Assembly: GCA_032158295.1 (NCBI GenBank)
Contig: CM063258.1
Coordinates: 6,466,583 to 6,530,582, forward strand
Source of the DNA: Pycnopodia helianthoides
Lineage: Eukaryota > Echinodermata > Asteroidea > Forcipulatida > Asteriidae
Reading direction: 5' to 3'
Length of the DNA stretch: 64,000 nt
Below the pieces are notes generated by a model. That model was given only the letters and a program-made list of their open reading frames with translations, did not search any database and was not told where the DNA came from. Position numbers and translations under genes: made by a program. Of the stretch, positions 32,052 to 44,656 are shown one piece after another (the stretch's first letter is position 1; each line of letters starts with the position of its first letter).

Positions 32052-32418
32052 AAAGGGATTATACAGAATTTGCAAAGGATAAAAAGACATCATTGTTTGA
32101 TTTTTGTCCGAAAACTTACTGATTACTGTAACAATATTTTTTTCCTCTGAAATATTTCGCTCTGAAATGAAGTCATTGTCGAGAAAACTGTAGGCCTATC
32201 CGAAAACCTGAAAAACCGCAAAATAAAGCTAATTTCGGTTGTTACAACCACAATTAAGGACAATGCGTTTACATGCTGAAGATTGTGCTTGGTTTTTCAC
32301 ACTCCTGCCTCACACAACGCGGATTAAACTAAAAATCAATGTTTTTTCTTCGTCATATGTACTTGGTTGATCACACAAAACATGGCTCTTTTGTCAGCTG
32401 CACCAATCCCGTATAGTA
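32052..32418. mobile_element. F4-family MITE
   Basis: Left TAAAGGGATTATACAGAATT and right CACCAATCCCGTATAGTA. The internal TTTCGGTTGTTACAACC, and CTCACACAACGCGGATTAA, match the copy at 15334. Confidence 0.65.
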
Positions 32419-32533
32419 TGTAGAATATGTAGTTATTTAGATTATTATAATTTCATTCTGAAAGCTCATGTTAGTTATACCATACAGCATCTAAATGGTT
32501 AAACCCTAGGCATTAGCCAGGATTTGGTAAACG

Positions 32534-32672
32534 AGTGTCCAAATTTCCTGTAAGTTTAAAAACTGGGTGTCCAAATTGTTCACTTACAATACATCTACAT
32601 GTAAATGACAGATTAAAAAAAGGGTGTCCAAATTTAAAACAGGGTGTCCAAAAGACACCCAGACACCCCTCT
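32534..32672 (-). repeat. Dispersed GGGTGTCC-rich repeat, copy 2
   Basis: Reverse-complement partner of 339-475, with the same hairpin word GTGTCCAAAAGACACCC at the right end. Confidence 0.6.
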
Positions 32673-32749
32673 GGCCAATACTATGATACCCTCCAGAGAA
32701 ATAATTCCATCTGAAATACTGCCAAAGTGGTAGGAAATAATATTTAAAG

Positions 32750-32960
<211 letters not shown>

Positions 32961-32965
32961 AAATA

Positions 32966-33362
32966 TTAAAGGAACATTACAGAATTGGTAAGAACAAAAA
33001 TTGTAAAATATACTTTTTGATCACAGATTTACATAAAACTTACACGGTCTAATGATGATGATAGAAGAAAACATCCCTTGAAATATTTCTGTCCGAAACT
33101 TCATATTTGATGAGAGAGAAATGAATAAACCAATTTTCCGATTGGAGGTTATCACTCAGTGAGCGTTGTATTCATTTGTTGAATCTGTATGATTTCATGC
33201 AAATGTGTAATCGGTTTTTCACTATTTTCTCGTGACCCAGATGGCCGATCGATCTCAAACTTCTACAGGTTTGTCAGTTCATGTATACGGTGGATTACAT
33301 AAAGTGCTTACACTGTCAGCAACTGTTTTGTTAGGAAAAACCAATTCTGTAATGTTCCTTTA
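32966..33362 (-). mobile_element. F1-family MITE
   Basis: Full-length with TTAA at both ends, inserted at the edge of the AAT microsatellite. Confidence 0.95.
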
Positions 33363-33589
33363 ATAATAAAAAGATTCATGCTTAAAGATTTCCTCACAAG
33401 ACAACATCTATTTGTGGTTGTTTTCACTAAGTGGCCCGTGAGCGCAGTTACTATTTCGCAAATGACGTAATATAATACTCTTCCCCCCAAAAATGATTGC
33501 GTCTCTTTACGATCAGAAAGGAGATTAGACCTTGTTGTTTCTGAAGCCACTCAAAAAAAGTTTTGATTTGACCAATTACTAGATTTGTT

Positions 33590-33944
33590 TTAAAGGTATT
33601 GTACACTTTTGGTAACAGCTCAAAATCAGTGTCCACATTTTGTGTGATTAAACATATTGCATGAACAAACAAACCTGTGAAAGTTTGAGCTCAATTGGTC
33701 ATCGAGGTCACGAGAAAATAGTGAAAAGAGATCTTATGTGTTTTCTGTTTTTTCAAATTATCGCGCGCGATAATTACTATTGTTTTACTCGTTTCTCAGA
33801 AACGATAGCATTTTAGGCAGAAATATTTTAAGGAACCCTTTCTACCATTACTTACTTTAAAACTTACTTTAAATCATGTAAGTTATGTGTGAATCTGTGA
33901 ACATTGTGTTGGACGATCTTACCAATAGTGTACAGGGCCTTTAA
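33590..33944. mobile_element. F3-family MITE
   Basis: Ends TTAAAGGTATTGTACACTTTTGGT and ACCAATAGTGTACAGGGCCTTTAA. The interior has AACCTGTGAAAGTTTGAGCTC and GTCACGAGAAAATAGTGAAAA. Its right TTAA is also the left TTAA of the next element. Confidence 0.85.
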
Positions 33945-34284
33945 ACAAAACTTGTACTATTGGTAGAGCTGACAAAATATTTGCAGACAATGTTCATGTG
34001 TTAGGTTGGTTCCACCATTTACATGAAATAAAAAACCTGTGCAAAATTTGGTCATAAGCCGTTGTGTGATTCAGATAGTTTTAAAAACCATGGCAAATTT
34101 TAAGCATGTAAACGTGTTGTTCTTAATTTTGGTTCCAACAACCGAAATCAGCTGTTGCGTCTTAAGTTTCAGATACAGTTTTATCGATTATGATTTAATC
34201 AGGGGGAAATAATTCACAGAAAAAAAAGTGGTTTTAGTATGAACTTCATCATCAGTACTTACCAATCCTGTATAATACCTTTAA
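33941..34284. mobile_element. F4-family MITE, middle of a three-element train
   Basis: The right end ACCAATCCTGTATAATACCTTTAA is well kept; the left end CTTGTACTATTGGTAGAGCTG is degraded. It shares one TTAA with F3 on the left and one with F1 on the right. Confidence 0.75.
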
Positions 34285-34664
34285 AGGAACATTACAGAAT
34301 TGGTTTTTGCTAACAAAACAGTTGCTGGCAGTGTAAGCACTTTATGTAATCCACCATATACATAAACTGACAAACCTGTAGAAGTTTGAGATCGATCGCC
34401 CCTCTGGGTCACGAGAAAATAGTGAAAAACCGACTACACATTTGCATGAAATCATATAGGTTCAACAGATGAATAAAACGCTCACTGAACGATAAACTCC
34501 AAACGGAAAATTAGTTTATTCATTTCTCATCAAATATGGCATTTCAGACAGAAATATTTCAAGGGATGTTTTCTACTATCATCATCATTAGACCGTGTAA
34601 GTTTTATGTAAATCTGTGATCAAAAGTATATTTTACAATGACCAATTCTGTAATGTTCCTTTAA
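34281..34664 (+). mobile_element. F1-family MITE, end of a three-element train
   Basis: Full-length copy beginning at the TTAA that closes the F4 element and ending in TTTAA. Confidence 0.95.
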
Positions 34665-34726
34665 TTGTTGAAGTAAAACAAATTAAAACAATGCCTAATT
34701 ACCCTTTTTTGAAATAAACATAACGA

Positions 34727-37016
34727 CGAAACTCCCGGAGTGTCATGCCATGTGACCAGATAACGAAGATCAATTATCTCGACAGGACGACTTACTGAAA
34801 CTGTAGTCGAGCTGTTCTTATAACATCTCGTCAAATCGACTTTCTCAACCAAAGAAGTCGACTCATCGTGATAACTTGTCTCGATTTACCGAGCTGAAGA
34901 AGGTGCTTAGTTTCATTATCTATTCTTGACGAAAAAGAAATTAGTGTGACAAGTCTACGGAGCTCTGGAAGTGCCATCCAACTTATCGAGATTCTGAGAT
35001 AATTTATTGCAGGATGATGACATCATAAACGTAAGAGGGCGACATTTCGTTATGTTATATCTCGGTATGACAACATCCTGAAAGTAGAATGTAGTCTTCC
35101 CAAGAAATAATTTATCTTGTGTTCTTGATGTTATCATCCCATGATGAATTATCTTGGGAAGTCGTCATCTGACGTTTATGATGTCATCATTCTGCAGGAA
35201 ATTATCTCAGGATCCCTACATGTCGGATGGCACTTACAGAGCTCCGTACAAGTCGACTAATTTATCCGTAGAATAATTTGTCTTTGATATAAAGTTATCG
35301 TGACAATTCAACTTAAGCAGGTTCACCAATGTGTCTTGGTGAAATAAAAACAATTCCAAGTTAACCTATTCCATCAACTATAGTCATCATCATGGCAAGA
35401 TAGATACCATTCCAACAAGTCAACTTATTCTATCAACTGGTCATCATAGCAAGATAAATAACACTTTAGCAAGTCGACTTATTTCATCAACCAAGTCATC
35501 ATGGCAAGAAAAATGCCATACCAACAAGTCGAGTAATTCCATTAAATTATTTATAATGGCAAGATAGATACCATTCTAACAAGTCAACTTATTCTATCAA
35601 CTTAGTCATCAAGGCAAGTAAAATACCATTCCAACAAGTCAACTTATTCTATCAACTTGGTCATCATGGCAATATAAATACCATTCCAACAAGTCAACTT
35701 ATTCCATTAACTTAGTCATCCTGGCAAGATAAATACCATTCCAACAAGTCAACTTATTCCATCAACTAAGTCATATGGCAAGATAAATACCATACCAACA
35801 AGTCAACTTATTCCATCAACTTAGTCATATGGCAAGATAAATACCATTCCAACAAGTCAACTTATTCCATCAACTAAGTCGAATGGCAAGATAAATACCA
35901 TTCCAACAAGTCAACTTATTCCATCAACTAAGTCATATGGCAAGATAAATACCATACCAACAAGTCAACTTATTCCATCAACTTAGTCATATGGCAAGAT
36001 AAATACCATTCCAACAAGTCAACTTATTCCATCAACTAAGTCATATGGCAATATAAATACCATTCCAACAAGTCAACTTATTCCATTAACTTAGTCATCC
36101 TGGCAAGATAAATACCATTCCAACAAGTCAACTTATTCCATCAACTAAGTCATATGGCAAGATAAATACCATTCCAACAAGTCAACTTATTCCATCAACT
36201 TAGTCATATGGCAAGATAAATACCATTCCAACAAGTCAACTTATTCCATCAACTAAGTCATACGGCAAGATAAATACCATTCCAACAAGTCAACTTATTC
36301 CATCAACTTAGTCATATGGCAATATAAATACCATTCCAACAAGTCAACTTATTCCATAAACTAAGTCATATGGCAAGATAAATACCATTCCAACAAGTCA
36401 ACTTATTCCATCAACTTAGTCATATGGCAATATAAATACCATACCAACAAGTCAACTTATTCCATCAACTAAGTCATATGGCAAGATAAATACCATACCA
36501 ACAAGTCAACTTATTCCATCAACTTAGTCATATGGCAAGATAAATACCATTCCAACAAGTCAACTTATTCCATCAACTAAGTCATACGGCAAGATAAATA
36601 CCATTCCAACAAGTCAACTTATTCCATCAACTTAGTCATATGGCAAATAAATACCATTCCAACAAGTCAACTTATTCCATCAACTAAGTCATATGGCAAG
36701 ATAAATACCATTCCAACAAGTCAACTTATTCCATCAACTTAGTCATATGGCAAGATAAATACCATTCCAACAAGTCAACTTATTCCATCAACAATAGTCA
36801 TCAAGGCAAATGCCATTCCAACAAGTCAACTTAAAGCTCCATAAACAAAGTCGACTTGGTGAGACAACTACCGTGACAAGTTGACTTAATATTCAATAAA
36901 CAAAGTCGACTTAGTCAGATTACTACCGTGACTGGTCCACTTTTTCCATAATCGTTGACTTGGCATTTTATGTCATTATCTGGATGAGTGGTATGGCACT
37001 TCTGGAGCTCCGTAGA
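34727..37016. mobile_element. Composite TIR element carrying a 54-bp satellite
   Basis: The right end reads, on the minus strand, TCTACGGAGCTCCAGAAGTG then CCATACC..CCAGATAA. A diverged match, CTCCCGGAGTGTCATGCCAT then CCAGATAA, sits at 34727. A second, smaller palindromic element lies inside at 34954-35251: its arms run from TCTACGGAGCTCTGGAAGTG through GAGATAATTTATTGCAGG and are mirrored at the right. The remaining 1.5 kb is a tandem satellite. No transposase frame. Confidence 0.65.
35350..36830. repeat. 54-bp satellite array with 108-bp higher order
   Basis: About 27 units of a 54-bp repeat run between CAACAAGTCAACTTATTCC and GGCAAGATAAATACCATTC. Successive units mostly alternate ATCAACTAAGTC and ATCAACTTAGTC, so the real unit in the centre is a 108-bp dimer. 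Outer units at both edges are more diverged, as expected for unequal exchange. Confidence 0.95.
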
Positions 37017-38540
37017 TGTCAGATATAGCAACCAAGTTAAGCTTATTAATTTGATCAAATTCTTTGTTTGCGTTATAGTTTAACAAAATCACCAAATTGG
37101 TTGTACCACATGGGGAAAACTTGCCCCACTCTCCAATCCCCAGGATCAACTTCAACCTGTTCGTAAAATGCATTGTCATTGTCTGTTCTGATAGAAGACA
37201 AAATTCTACGAGGTTTGAAATATTTTATCTCAAACTTAATATCAACACATAGACCTGATAATTGTCTTTGTATTGTATTCACAATGGGACTTTAGGTGAG
37301 TTGTTCAGAAGAAGCCTGCGGTCCTAGAAAAGTGTTTTTTCATTTATTTTCGTGCTGCCTGTGGGACTGGCCTCGCAGTGGTCGCTTGCTCTATGATTCA
37401 CAAAGCAGATATTCAGAGAAAATGCCGTGCTTTTAACTTCCTCATTCAAGTGCATGTTTAACGGACCTCCGGGGGGCCCATTACTCATGCAGTTTAGCTG
37501 GAAACCTTGGCAAGCCATTGTAAACGACACATTGTTGTTTTTATTGGTTACATAATAAACCATTCAACTGATTCATAAACGAGGTATGGGCCCAAACAAC
37601 TTTGAATTGTAACACCCGGGCTTTCTGGACGAACTGGAATCTGTCCTGGATATTATTCATTTTTTAAATCAGCCATATAAAATGATTAACTTTGTATAAA
37701 CTATTCAGCACAATTGGTTGACATACTTCCACTTTCGGTTACCGCAAGGGGTGGAAGATGGGGTCGGTTTAAGACAAGGAATTGCTTTTCGGGTGGGGAC
37801 AATCTAATAATAGTAGAAGCAACCCTTTATCATATGCAACGCTCAACAAACAATTTAACCGAAGATATTTGGGGGGAAGGGCAGACCTATTTGCTTTGTG
37901 ATAAAACACGGCTATCTGCTATGATATTTAATACAGCATTTCGACGAGACCTGAGTCCTTGGGTGATTTTCGATTGTCGTTTATGTGTTGTTGTTGTTTG
38001 TTTGTTTTTTTTGTTTTTTTGTGACACTTTACAAATACGTTGAAGGGGGAATATTAATTTTCATCATACATCTATGTTAACTATTATATATTGAGGAGAT
38101 ACTGTTGTTGTTTTTTATCGGGTTTTTTTCAGTACTGACCACCAACCCCCACCATGCCAAAAAATTTGATATTGCACTCGATTTTTGAAAGAATTGATCC
38201 TTAATTTAATTATGTTTTCTTGATTTTGTTTGGCCCTACACCAATTGTGTACTAAGCACTTCGGAGTTAGGGCAAAAAACGTAAATGATATCCTTTACCC
38301 GGATGCAAAATTAGCATATATTAAAAAAAGTTCCTCGTTTGGTTACGGTTATTATTACAGTCAATTGTAAATTGGGTGTTAAAGGAACATTACAAAATTG
38401 TTTTGTGCTAACAAAACAGTTGCTGGCAGTGTAAGCACTTTATGTAATCCACCATACACATAAACTGACAAACCTGTAGAAGTTGGAGATCGATCGGCCA
38501 TCTGGGTCACGAGAAAATAGTGAAAAACCGATTACACATT
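36785..38540 (+). repeat. 1.94-kb tandem duplication, copy A
   Basis: It matches 38723-40478 at an offset of 1938 bp with very few differences, mostly one-base changes in homopolymers. It contains the right edge of the satellite element, about 1.3 kb of unrecognised sequence and the first 162 bp of an F1 MITE (38379-38540). Frames inside have no recognisable protein. Confidence 0.95.
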
Positions 38541-40478
38541 TCAAACAAGTCAACTTATTCCATTAACTTAGTCATCCTGGCAAGATAAATACCATTCCAA
38601 CAAGTCAACTTATTCCATCAACTAAGTCATATGGCAAGATAAATACCATACCAACAAGTCAACTTATTCCATCAACTAAGTCATATGGCAAGATAAATAC
38701 CATTCCAACAAGTCAACTTATTCCATCAACAATAGTCATCAAGGCAAATGCCATTCCAACAAGTCAACTTAAAGCTCCATAAACAAAGTCGACTTGGTGA
38801 GACAACTACCGTGACAAGTCGACTTAATATTCAATAAACAAAGTCGACTTGGTCAGATTACTACCGTGACTGGTCCACTTTTTCCATAATCGTTGACTTG
38901 GCAATTTATGTCATTATCTGGATGAGTGGTATGGCACTTCTGGAGCTCCGTAGATGTCAGATATAGCAACCAAGTTAAGCTTATTAATTTGATCAAATTC
39001 TTTGTTTGCGTTATAGTTTAACAAAATCACCAAATTGGTTGTACCACAATGGGGAAAACTTGCCCCACTCTCCAATCCCCAGGATCAACTTCAACCTGTT
39101 CGTAAAATGCATTGTCATTGTCTGTTCTGATAGAAGACAAAATTCTCGAGGTTTGAAATATTTTATCTCAAACTTAATATCAACACATAGACCTGATAAT
39201 TGTCTTTGTATTGTATTCACAATGGACTTTAGGTGAGTTGTTCAGAAGAAGCCTGCGGTCCTAGAAAGGTTTTTTTTCATTTATTTTCGTGCTGCCTGTG
39301 GGACTGGCCTCGCAGTGGTCGCTTGCTCTATGATTCACAAAGCAGATATTCAGAGAAAATGCCGTGCTTTTAACTTCCTCATTCAAGTGCATGTTTAACG
39401 GACCTCCGGGGGGCCCATTACTCGTGCAGTTTAGCTGGAAACCTTGGCAAGCCATTGTAAACGACACATTGTTGTTTTTATTGGTTACATAATAAACCAT
39501 TCAACTGATTCATAAACGAGGTATGGGCCCAAACAACTTTGAATTGTAACACCCCGGGCTTTCTGGACGAACTGGAATCTGTCCTGGATATTATTCATTT
39601 TTAAATCAGCCATATAAAATGATTAACTTTGTATAAACTATTCAGCACAATTGGTTGACATACTTCCACTTTCGGTTACCGCAAGGGGTGGAAGATGGGG
39701 TCGGTTTAAAACAAGGAATTGCTTTTCGGGTGGGGACAATCTAATAATAGTAGAAGCAACCCTTTATCATATGCAACGCTCAACAAACAATTTAACCGAA
39801 GATATTTGGGGGGGGGGGGAAGGCAGACCTCTTTGCTTTGTGATAAAACACGGTTATCTGCTATGATATTTAATACAGCATTTCGACGAGACCTGAGTCC
39901 TTGGGTGATTTTCGATTGTCGTTTATGTGTTGTTGTTGTTTGTTTGTTTTTTTTTTGTTGTTTTTTTTGTGACACTTTACAAATACTTTGAAGGGGGAAT
40001 ATTAATTTTCATCATACATCTATGTTAACTATTATATATTGAGGAGATACTGTTGTTGTTTTTTATCGGTTTTTTTCAGTACTGACCACCAACCCCCACC
40101 ATGCCAAAAAATTTGATATTGCACTCGATTTTTGAAAGAATTGATCCTTAATTTAATTATGTTTTCTTATTTTTGTTTGGCCCTACTCAATTGTGTACTA
40201 AGCACTTCGGAGTTAGGGCAAAAAACGTAAATGATATCCTTTACCCGGATGCAAAATTAGCATATATTAAAAAAAAGTTCCTCGTTTGGTTACGGTTATT
40301 ATTACAGTCAATTGTAAATTGGGTGTTAAAGGAACATTACAAATTGTTTTTTGCTAACAAAACAGTTGCTGGCAGTGTAAGCACTTTATGTAATCCACCA
40401 TATAATAAACTGACAAACCTGTAGAAGTTGGAGATCGATCGGCCATCTGGGTCACGAGAAAATAGTGAAAAACCGATT
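38541..40478 (+). repeat. 1.94-kb tandem duplication, copy B
   Basis: It opens with four satellite units (38541-38728) directly after F1 position 162, so the junction joins MITE to satellite. It then repeats copy A. Copy B continues into an intact F1 element, showing that A was truncated by the duplication junction. Confidence 0.95.
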
Positions 40479-40716
40479 ACACATTTGTATGAAATCATAT
40501 AGATTCAACAAATGAACAAAACGCTCACTGAGCGATACTCCAATCGGAAAATTAGTTTTATTCATTTCTCATCAAATATGGCATTTCAGACAGAAATATT
40601 TCAAGGGATGTTTTCTACTATCATCATCATTAGACCGTGTAAGTTTTATGTAAATCTGTGATCAAAAAGAATATTTTACAAGTTTTTTTCTTACCAATTC
40701 TGTAATGTCCCTTTAA
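40326..40716 (+). mobile_element. F1-family MITE
   Basis: Complete copy continuing out of duplication copy B. Its left flank, TTATTACAGTCAATTGTAAA, is shared with the copies at 38379, 48798 and 49168. Confidence 0.95.
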
Positions 40717-40884
40717 CAGTGCCAACTATTCAAACACTTGTTGAAACACCGAAAAAGTCAACCACAACGCGAATCCATATAATGCCTTGATCTGTGTCGC
40801 GTTCCCTTTAAAGGCAATTGCAGTAACATATCGCAATATATTGAAAAAGACCAGACAAATAGCACCCTCGCTTCGGTACCGTTC

Positions 40885-41269
40885 GTAAGGAACATTACAG
40901 AATTGGTAAGAAAAAAACTTGTAAAATATACTTTTTGATCACAGATTTACATAAAACTTACACGTTCTAATGTAGAAAACATCCCTTGAAATATTTCTGT
41001 CTGAAATGCCATACTATTTGATGAGAAATGAATAAACTAATTTTCCGATTGGAGTTTATCGCTCATTGAGCGTTTTATTCATTGTTGAATCTATATGATT
41101 TCATGCAAATGTGTAATCGGTTTTTCACTATTTTCTCGTGACCCAGACGGCCGATCAATCACAAATTTCTATAGGTTTGTCAGTTTATGTACATGGTGGA
41201 TTACATAAAGTGCTTACACTGCCAGCAACTGTTTTGTTAGCAAAAACCAATTCTGTAATGTTCCTTTAA
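40885..41269 (-). mobile_element. F1-family MITE
   Basis: Full-length, with a slightly degraded left end (TAAGGAACATTACAG) and intact right end. Opposite orientation to the copy 170 bp upstream. Confidence 0.95.
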
Positions 41270-42435
41270 TTATTTGAAAGCGAAATACAAAAATGGCCGC
41301 TATGGCACCCCCATGGTTCGCGAACACCCCTAGGTTGTCTGAAATCCCCGAGTAACCGGTTTTGCCCGACCGATGAATCCACAAAAAGCCTGACAAACAA
41401 ATTGTGTTCGGTTTGTTTGATTTTGAAACTTCTGACTCTTGGACAATTGCAGACTTATTTTGATGCCCAAGTTCCAAGACCAGTAGCTGGACAATCTCTG
41501 CGTATTATCTCCTTGTTGACTGGAGAATGTGTCCTTGCGAGAACTGAACAATGTGGCCACAACAAAACGGGGGAGTAGGGGTAGTTTGTTACCATTGAGC
41601 TATGCTTTGACAGTGGGATGAGTGCATTGTAAAGGAACTCCATTGTAATGGCCCGGATAAGGAGGGCTGGGAACGAGTCCTGAAATTAATCAGAATCGAA
41701 GGTCACAGCGGCTTTTATATTATTCAAATTAGGCGCTAATGTGGGGGCCCAGTTTGTAGGGGGTGGGCGACAGCCAGTATAAGGTGTGGCTCTAGGTGCG
41801 TGCCACTGTTATCGTCGTTGCTTTTTGTCACATATTTTATCTTTTCTCCTGCCCTCCATCAGTAACTCTGTATCAAGACACCAATCTTGGTTTGGGTGAT
41901 TAGCACTATTGTTCTTCTTGCTTTGCACGTCTTTTTGAAAATCATAAATATCAATCTTCCATTGATTAATGACTATACACGTAAACAATCTCAATCCATA
42001 GAGGAGAATTCCCATGCAGGTTAAAGGGTTTATAATTATAAATAGTATACTTGTCTATTGCAGGTACCATCATTTTAAGTCTAGGTTCATGGGTATTACA
42101 TAACATCAAACGGTCGATTAAAATGATATGATTGGATGTCGAAAGAGGAAACTCTTTCCATTCCTCTAGTTTGCCCCTTTAAAGTCGCCCGTTTCCTTTG
42201 TCTAGATCCGTCAGCATGTGGTGCATGTTTTGATTTGTCATCAACACATGCCTCGTGATAAAATAGTTCCGTCGTGAAAATCTTGACGAATCTGATCTTT
42301 CCCGGTGCCCCCCCCCCCCTTCTCTTCGTCTAGACAATAAATTAAACACCGCTCCCGATACGAAGACCAGCGTGGAACTTGATTAGCCGAGATACCGCGT
42401 AATATAAGCAATTTAAAGCACACGTACAACGTTGG
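41270..42435. other. Putative intron DNA, no gene recognised
   Basis: Mixed-composition sequence with a C10 run at about 42308. Short frames show no conserved words. No repeat family from the rest of the window was recognised. Confidence 0.4.
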
Positions 42436-43150
42436 TCATTTTCAAAGACTTGTTACCGCACTTTAAGTGACCCAACATATTATACATGAAATAACAAACT
42501 TGTGAAAGTTTAAAGGAACATTACAGAATTGGTAATTGTAAAATATACTTTTGATCACAGATTTACATAAAACTTACACGGTCTAATGATGGTGATAGTA
42601 GAAAACATCCCTAGAAATATTTCTGGCTGAAATGTCATATTTGATGAGAAATAAATCAAACCAATTTCCGATTGGAGTTTATCGCTCCTGAGCGTTTTAT
42701 TCATGCATTGTATAACACATGCAAATTTGTGATCGGTTTTGCACTATTTTCTCGTGACCCAGATGGCCGATCGATCTCAAACTTCTAAAGGTTTGTTAGT
42801 TTATGTATATGGTGCATTATATGAAGTGCTTACACTGCCGGCAACTGTTTTGTTAGCAAAAACCAATTCTGTAATGTTCCTTTGAGCTCAATCAGTCTTC
42901 GGAGTCATGAGCAAAAAAAAGTGAAAAAACCCATTACTTGTTTTCACTGTTTTCAAACATCGGGTTTTGGACACGCACAACAAAGACTACTTGTTTTACT
43001 CATTTTACTAAAAACTATAGCATTTCCAGCAAAACTATTTCAAGGGAAGTTTTCCCACCAGTGACCATCTTTTTACCAAGTAAGTTATGTGCAAATCTTT
43101 GAACATTCATGTTTCCAATTTCCAATGTTATCAATGTTGTATACACCCTT
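42436..43150. mobile_element. F3-like element split by a nested F1 copy
   Basis: The left part ends AAACTTGTGAAAGTTT at 42509 and the right part resumes GAGCTCAATCAGTC at about 42885. Together they give the F3 core word GTGAAAGTTTGAGCTCAAT, as in the intact copy at 33680. The F1 element at 42509-42884 is therefore a later insertion. Confidence 0.8.
42509..42884 (-). mobile_element. F1-family MITE nested in F3
   Basis: Complete copy with TTTAAAGGAACATTACAG at the left and GTAATGTTCCTTTGA at the right. It belongs to the same short subfamily as 22456-22831. Confidence 0.95.
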
Positions 43151-43290
43151 TATTAGGTTAAGTGTGTTGCTGATCTACCTGTGAGTCTTGCAAATCTGTC
43201 TGGATTGTGTACTGATCCGCGAAAGTGTACATGTGTACATCACGATTCTATCCAAGAGAAGAACGGGTCGTAGATAAGAAAATTCGTATT

Positions 43291-43630
43291 TTAAAGGAAC
43301 ATTACAGAATTGTTTTTTTGCTAACAACACAGTTGCTGGCAGTGTAAGCACTTTATGTAATCCACCATATACATAAACTGACAAACCTGTAGAAGTTTGA
43401 GATCGATCGGCCATCTGGGTCACGAGAAAATAGTGAAAACCGACTACACATTTCTCCAATCAGAAAATTAGTTTATTCATTTCTCATCAAATATGGCATT
43501 TCAGACAGAAATATTTCAGGGGATGTTTTCTACTATCATCATCATTAGACCGTGTAAGTTTTATGTAAATCTGTGATCAAAAGTATATTTTACAAGTTTT
43601 TTTCTTACCAATTCTGTAATGTTCCTATAA
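43291..43630 (+). mobile_element. F1-family MITE, internally deleted
   Basis: Both ends are present, but about 50 bp around the CATGCAAATC / ATAAAACGCTC segment are missing. Confidence 0.9.
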
Positions 43631-43799
43631 AAAGCAGTGTAATGATACCCTCTCGGAATTCTCTGCACTGTTTTTTTGTCCGATTTTCATGTTAGTCAGA
43701 CTATTTCAAAAGTTAATCTCTAGTTTTAAGATCACACTTATGTTTCAGTTACAAAAATGGAGTGAAGAACACAAATTGAGTTGAAGTCACCAGAACGTT

Positions 43800-44345
43800 C
43801 CCTTTCTGTAACGCAGTGTCATTTTTCTAATTCTTGCAATTTCTTGTAACAATGCCACAAAAGGTTCGAATCGCTGCATTCCTTTGGGGGAAACAATAGA
43901 TGTGAGGACAGTACATGCGATGATCTTCTCAGACCAGACAATCCTCCTCGTGAACTCCGGTCTTACAATTCCAACCTCCCTATTGAGCCCGTTTCCACTG
44001 TTACGGGGAGACCGATCTTTCTCACAGTAACGCTGCACCACTCTTATGGAACAAATTGCCATCACAAGTAAAATCATATTTTTCTTATAAAAAAAAAAAA
44101 ACCCTAAAGACTCATCTTTTCAATCCAGTATATTTGAGTAATGGTTTGTCTAAACTTGTGTTTTTACTACATGTGTTGTATCCTGGATTTTTCTAAGCTC
44201 AGGCCCAAAGTTTCCATTTTGATTATTGTACATGGATTGTATATGCTACTGCTCGTATACATTATTAGCGCAATTGGCACTTTTTATGCGCTTTATATGT
44301 TCTCATTATCATTACTATTATTATCATTACATGAGTTAAAGAAAC
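43800..44345 (+). pseudogene. LINE 3' fragment (reverse transcriptase C-terminus)
   Basis: A plus-strand frame reads SNAAPLLWNKLPSQVKSYF and, after an A12 run, LKTHLFNPVY. This is the SAAPKLWNALP...LKTHLF ending of L2/CR1-type LINE proteins, also seen at 8090-8200. The 3' tail has GCGCTTTATATG followed by ATTATCATT-like repeats. Heavily 5'-truncated, inactive. Confidence 0.7.
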
Positions 44346-44399
44346 TGTGAGTATTTCAGAGTTCAGCAAGCAAAGATGCGCACGACGTGTCGCTTTTCG

Positions 44400-44548
44400 G
44401 CGGTAAGCCGTATCCCGAACATGGCGGCTGCAGCTACGGTTACACGGCTAGACTCGCGCGTCACCATGCGTTGGAGCAAAGGACGTCCTTAAAGCAACAC
44501 CCTTAGCAACAGTCGTAGCCGTAGCTGCAGACACCAATTCGGATACTG
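44400..44548. mobile_element. GCTACGGCTACGG-family palindromic MITE, copy 1
   Basis: Left CCCGAACATGGCGGCTGCAGC and right GCTGCAGACACCAATTCGG, with inner TACGGTTACACGGCTA / CGTAGCCGTAGC. A sister copy lies at 50493-50628. Confidence 0.65.
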
Positions 44549-44656
44549 CCGTAGCTACGAGTCATCTCCTCTCCAGGGGGGGAGTTGTAAACAAAGGGTT
44601 AGAAAATGGATTTTTGTTGTTGATATAAAAGCTTTTCGAGTGCTCATCATTTGCAG

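Noticed and set aside
35350..36830. CRISPR-like array
   Set aside because: Units are contiguous with no unique spacers, there are no cas genes, and the genome is eukaryotic; it is a satellite.
37714..39991. Paired frames of about 70-110 codons in both duplication copies
   Set aside because: They are duplicated because the DNA is. The two copies diverge by frameshift at a G run, and no protein family is recognised.
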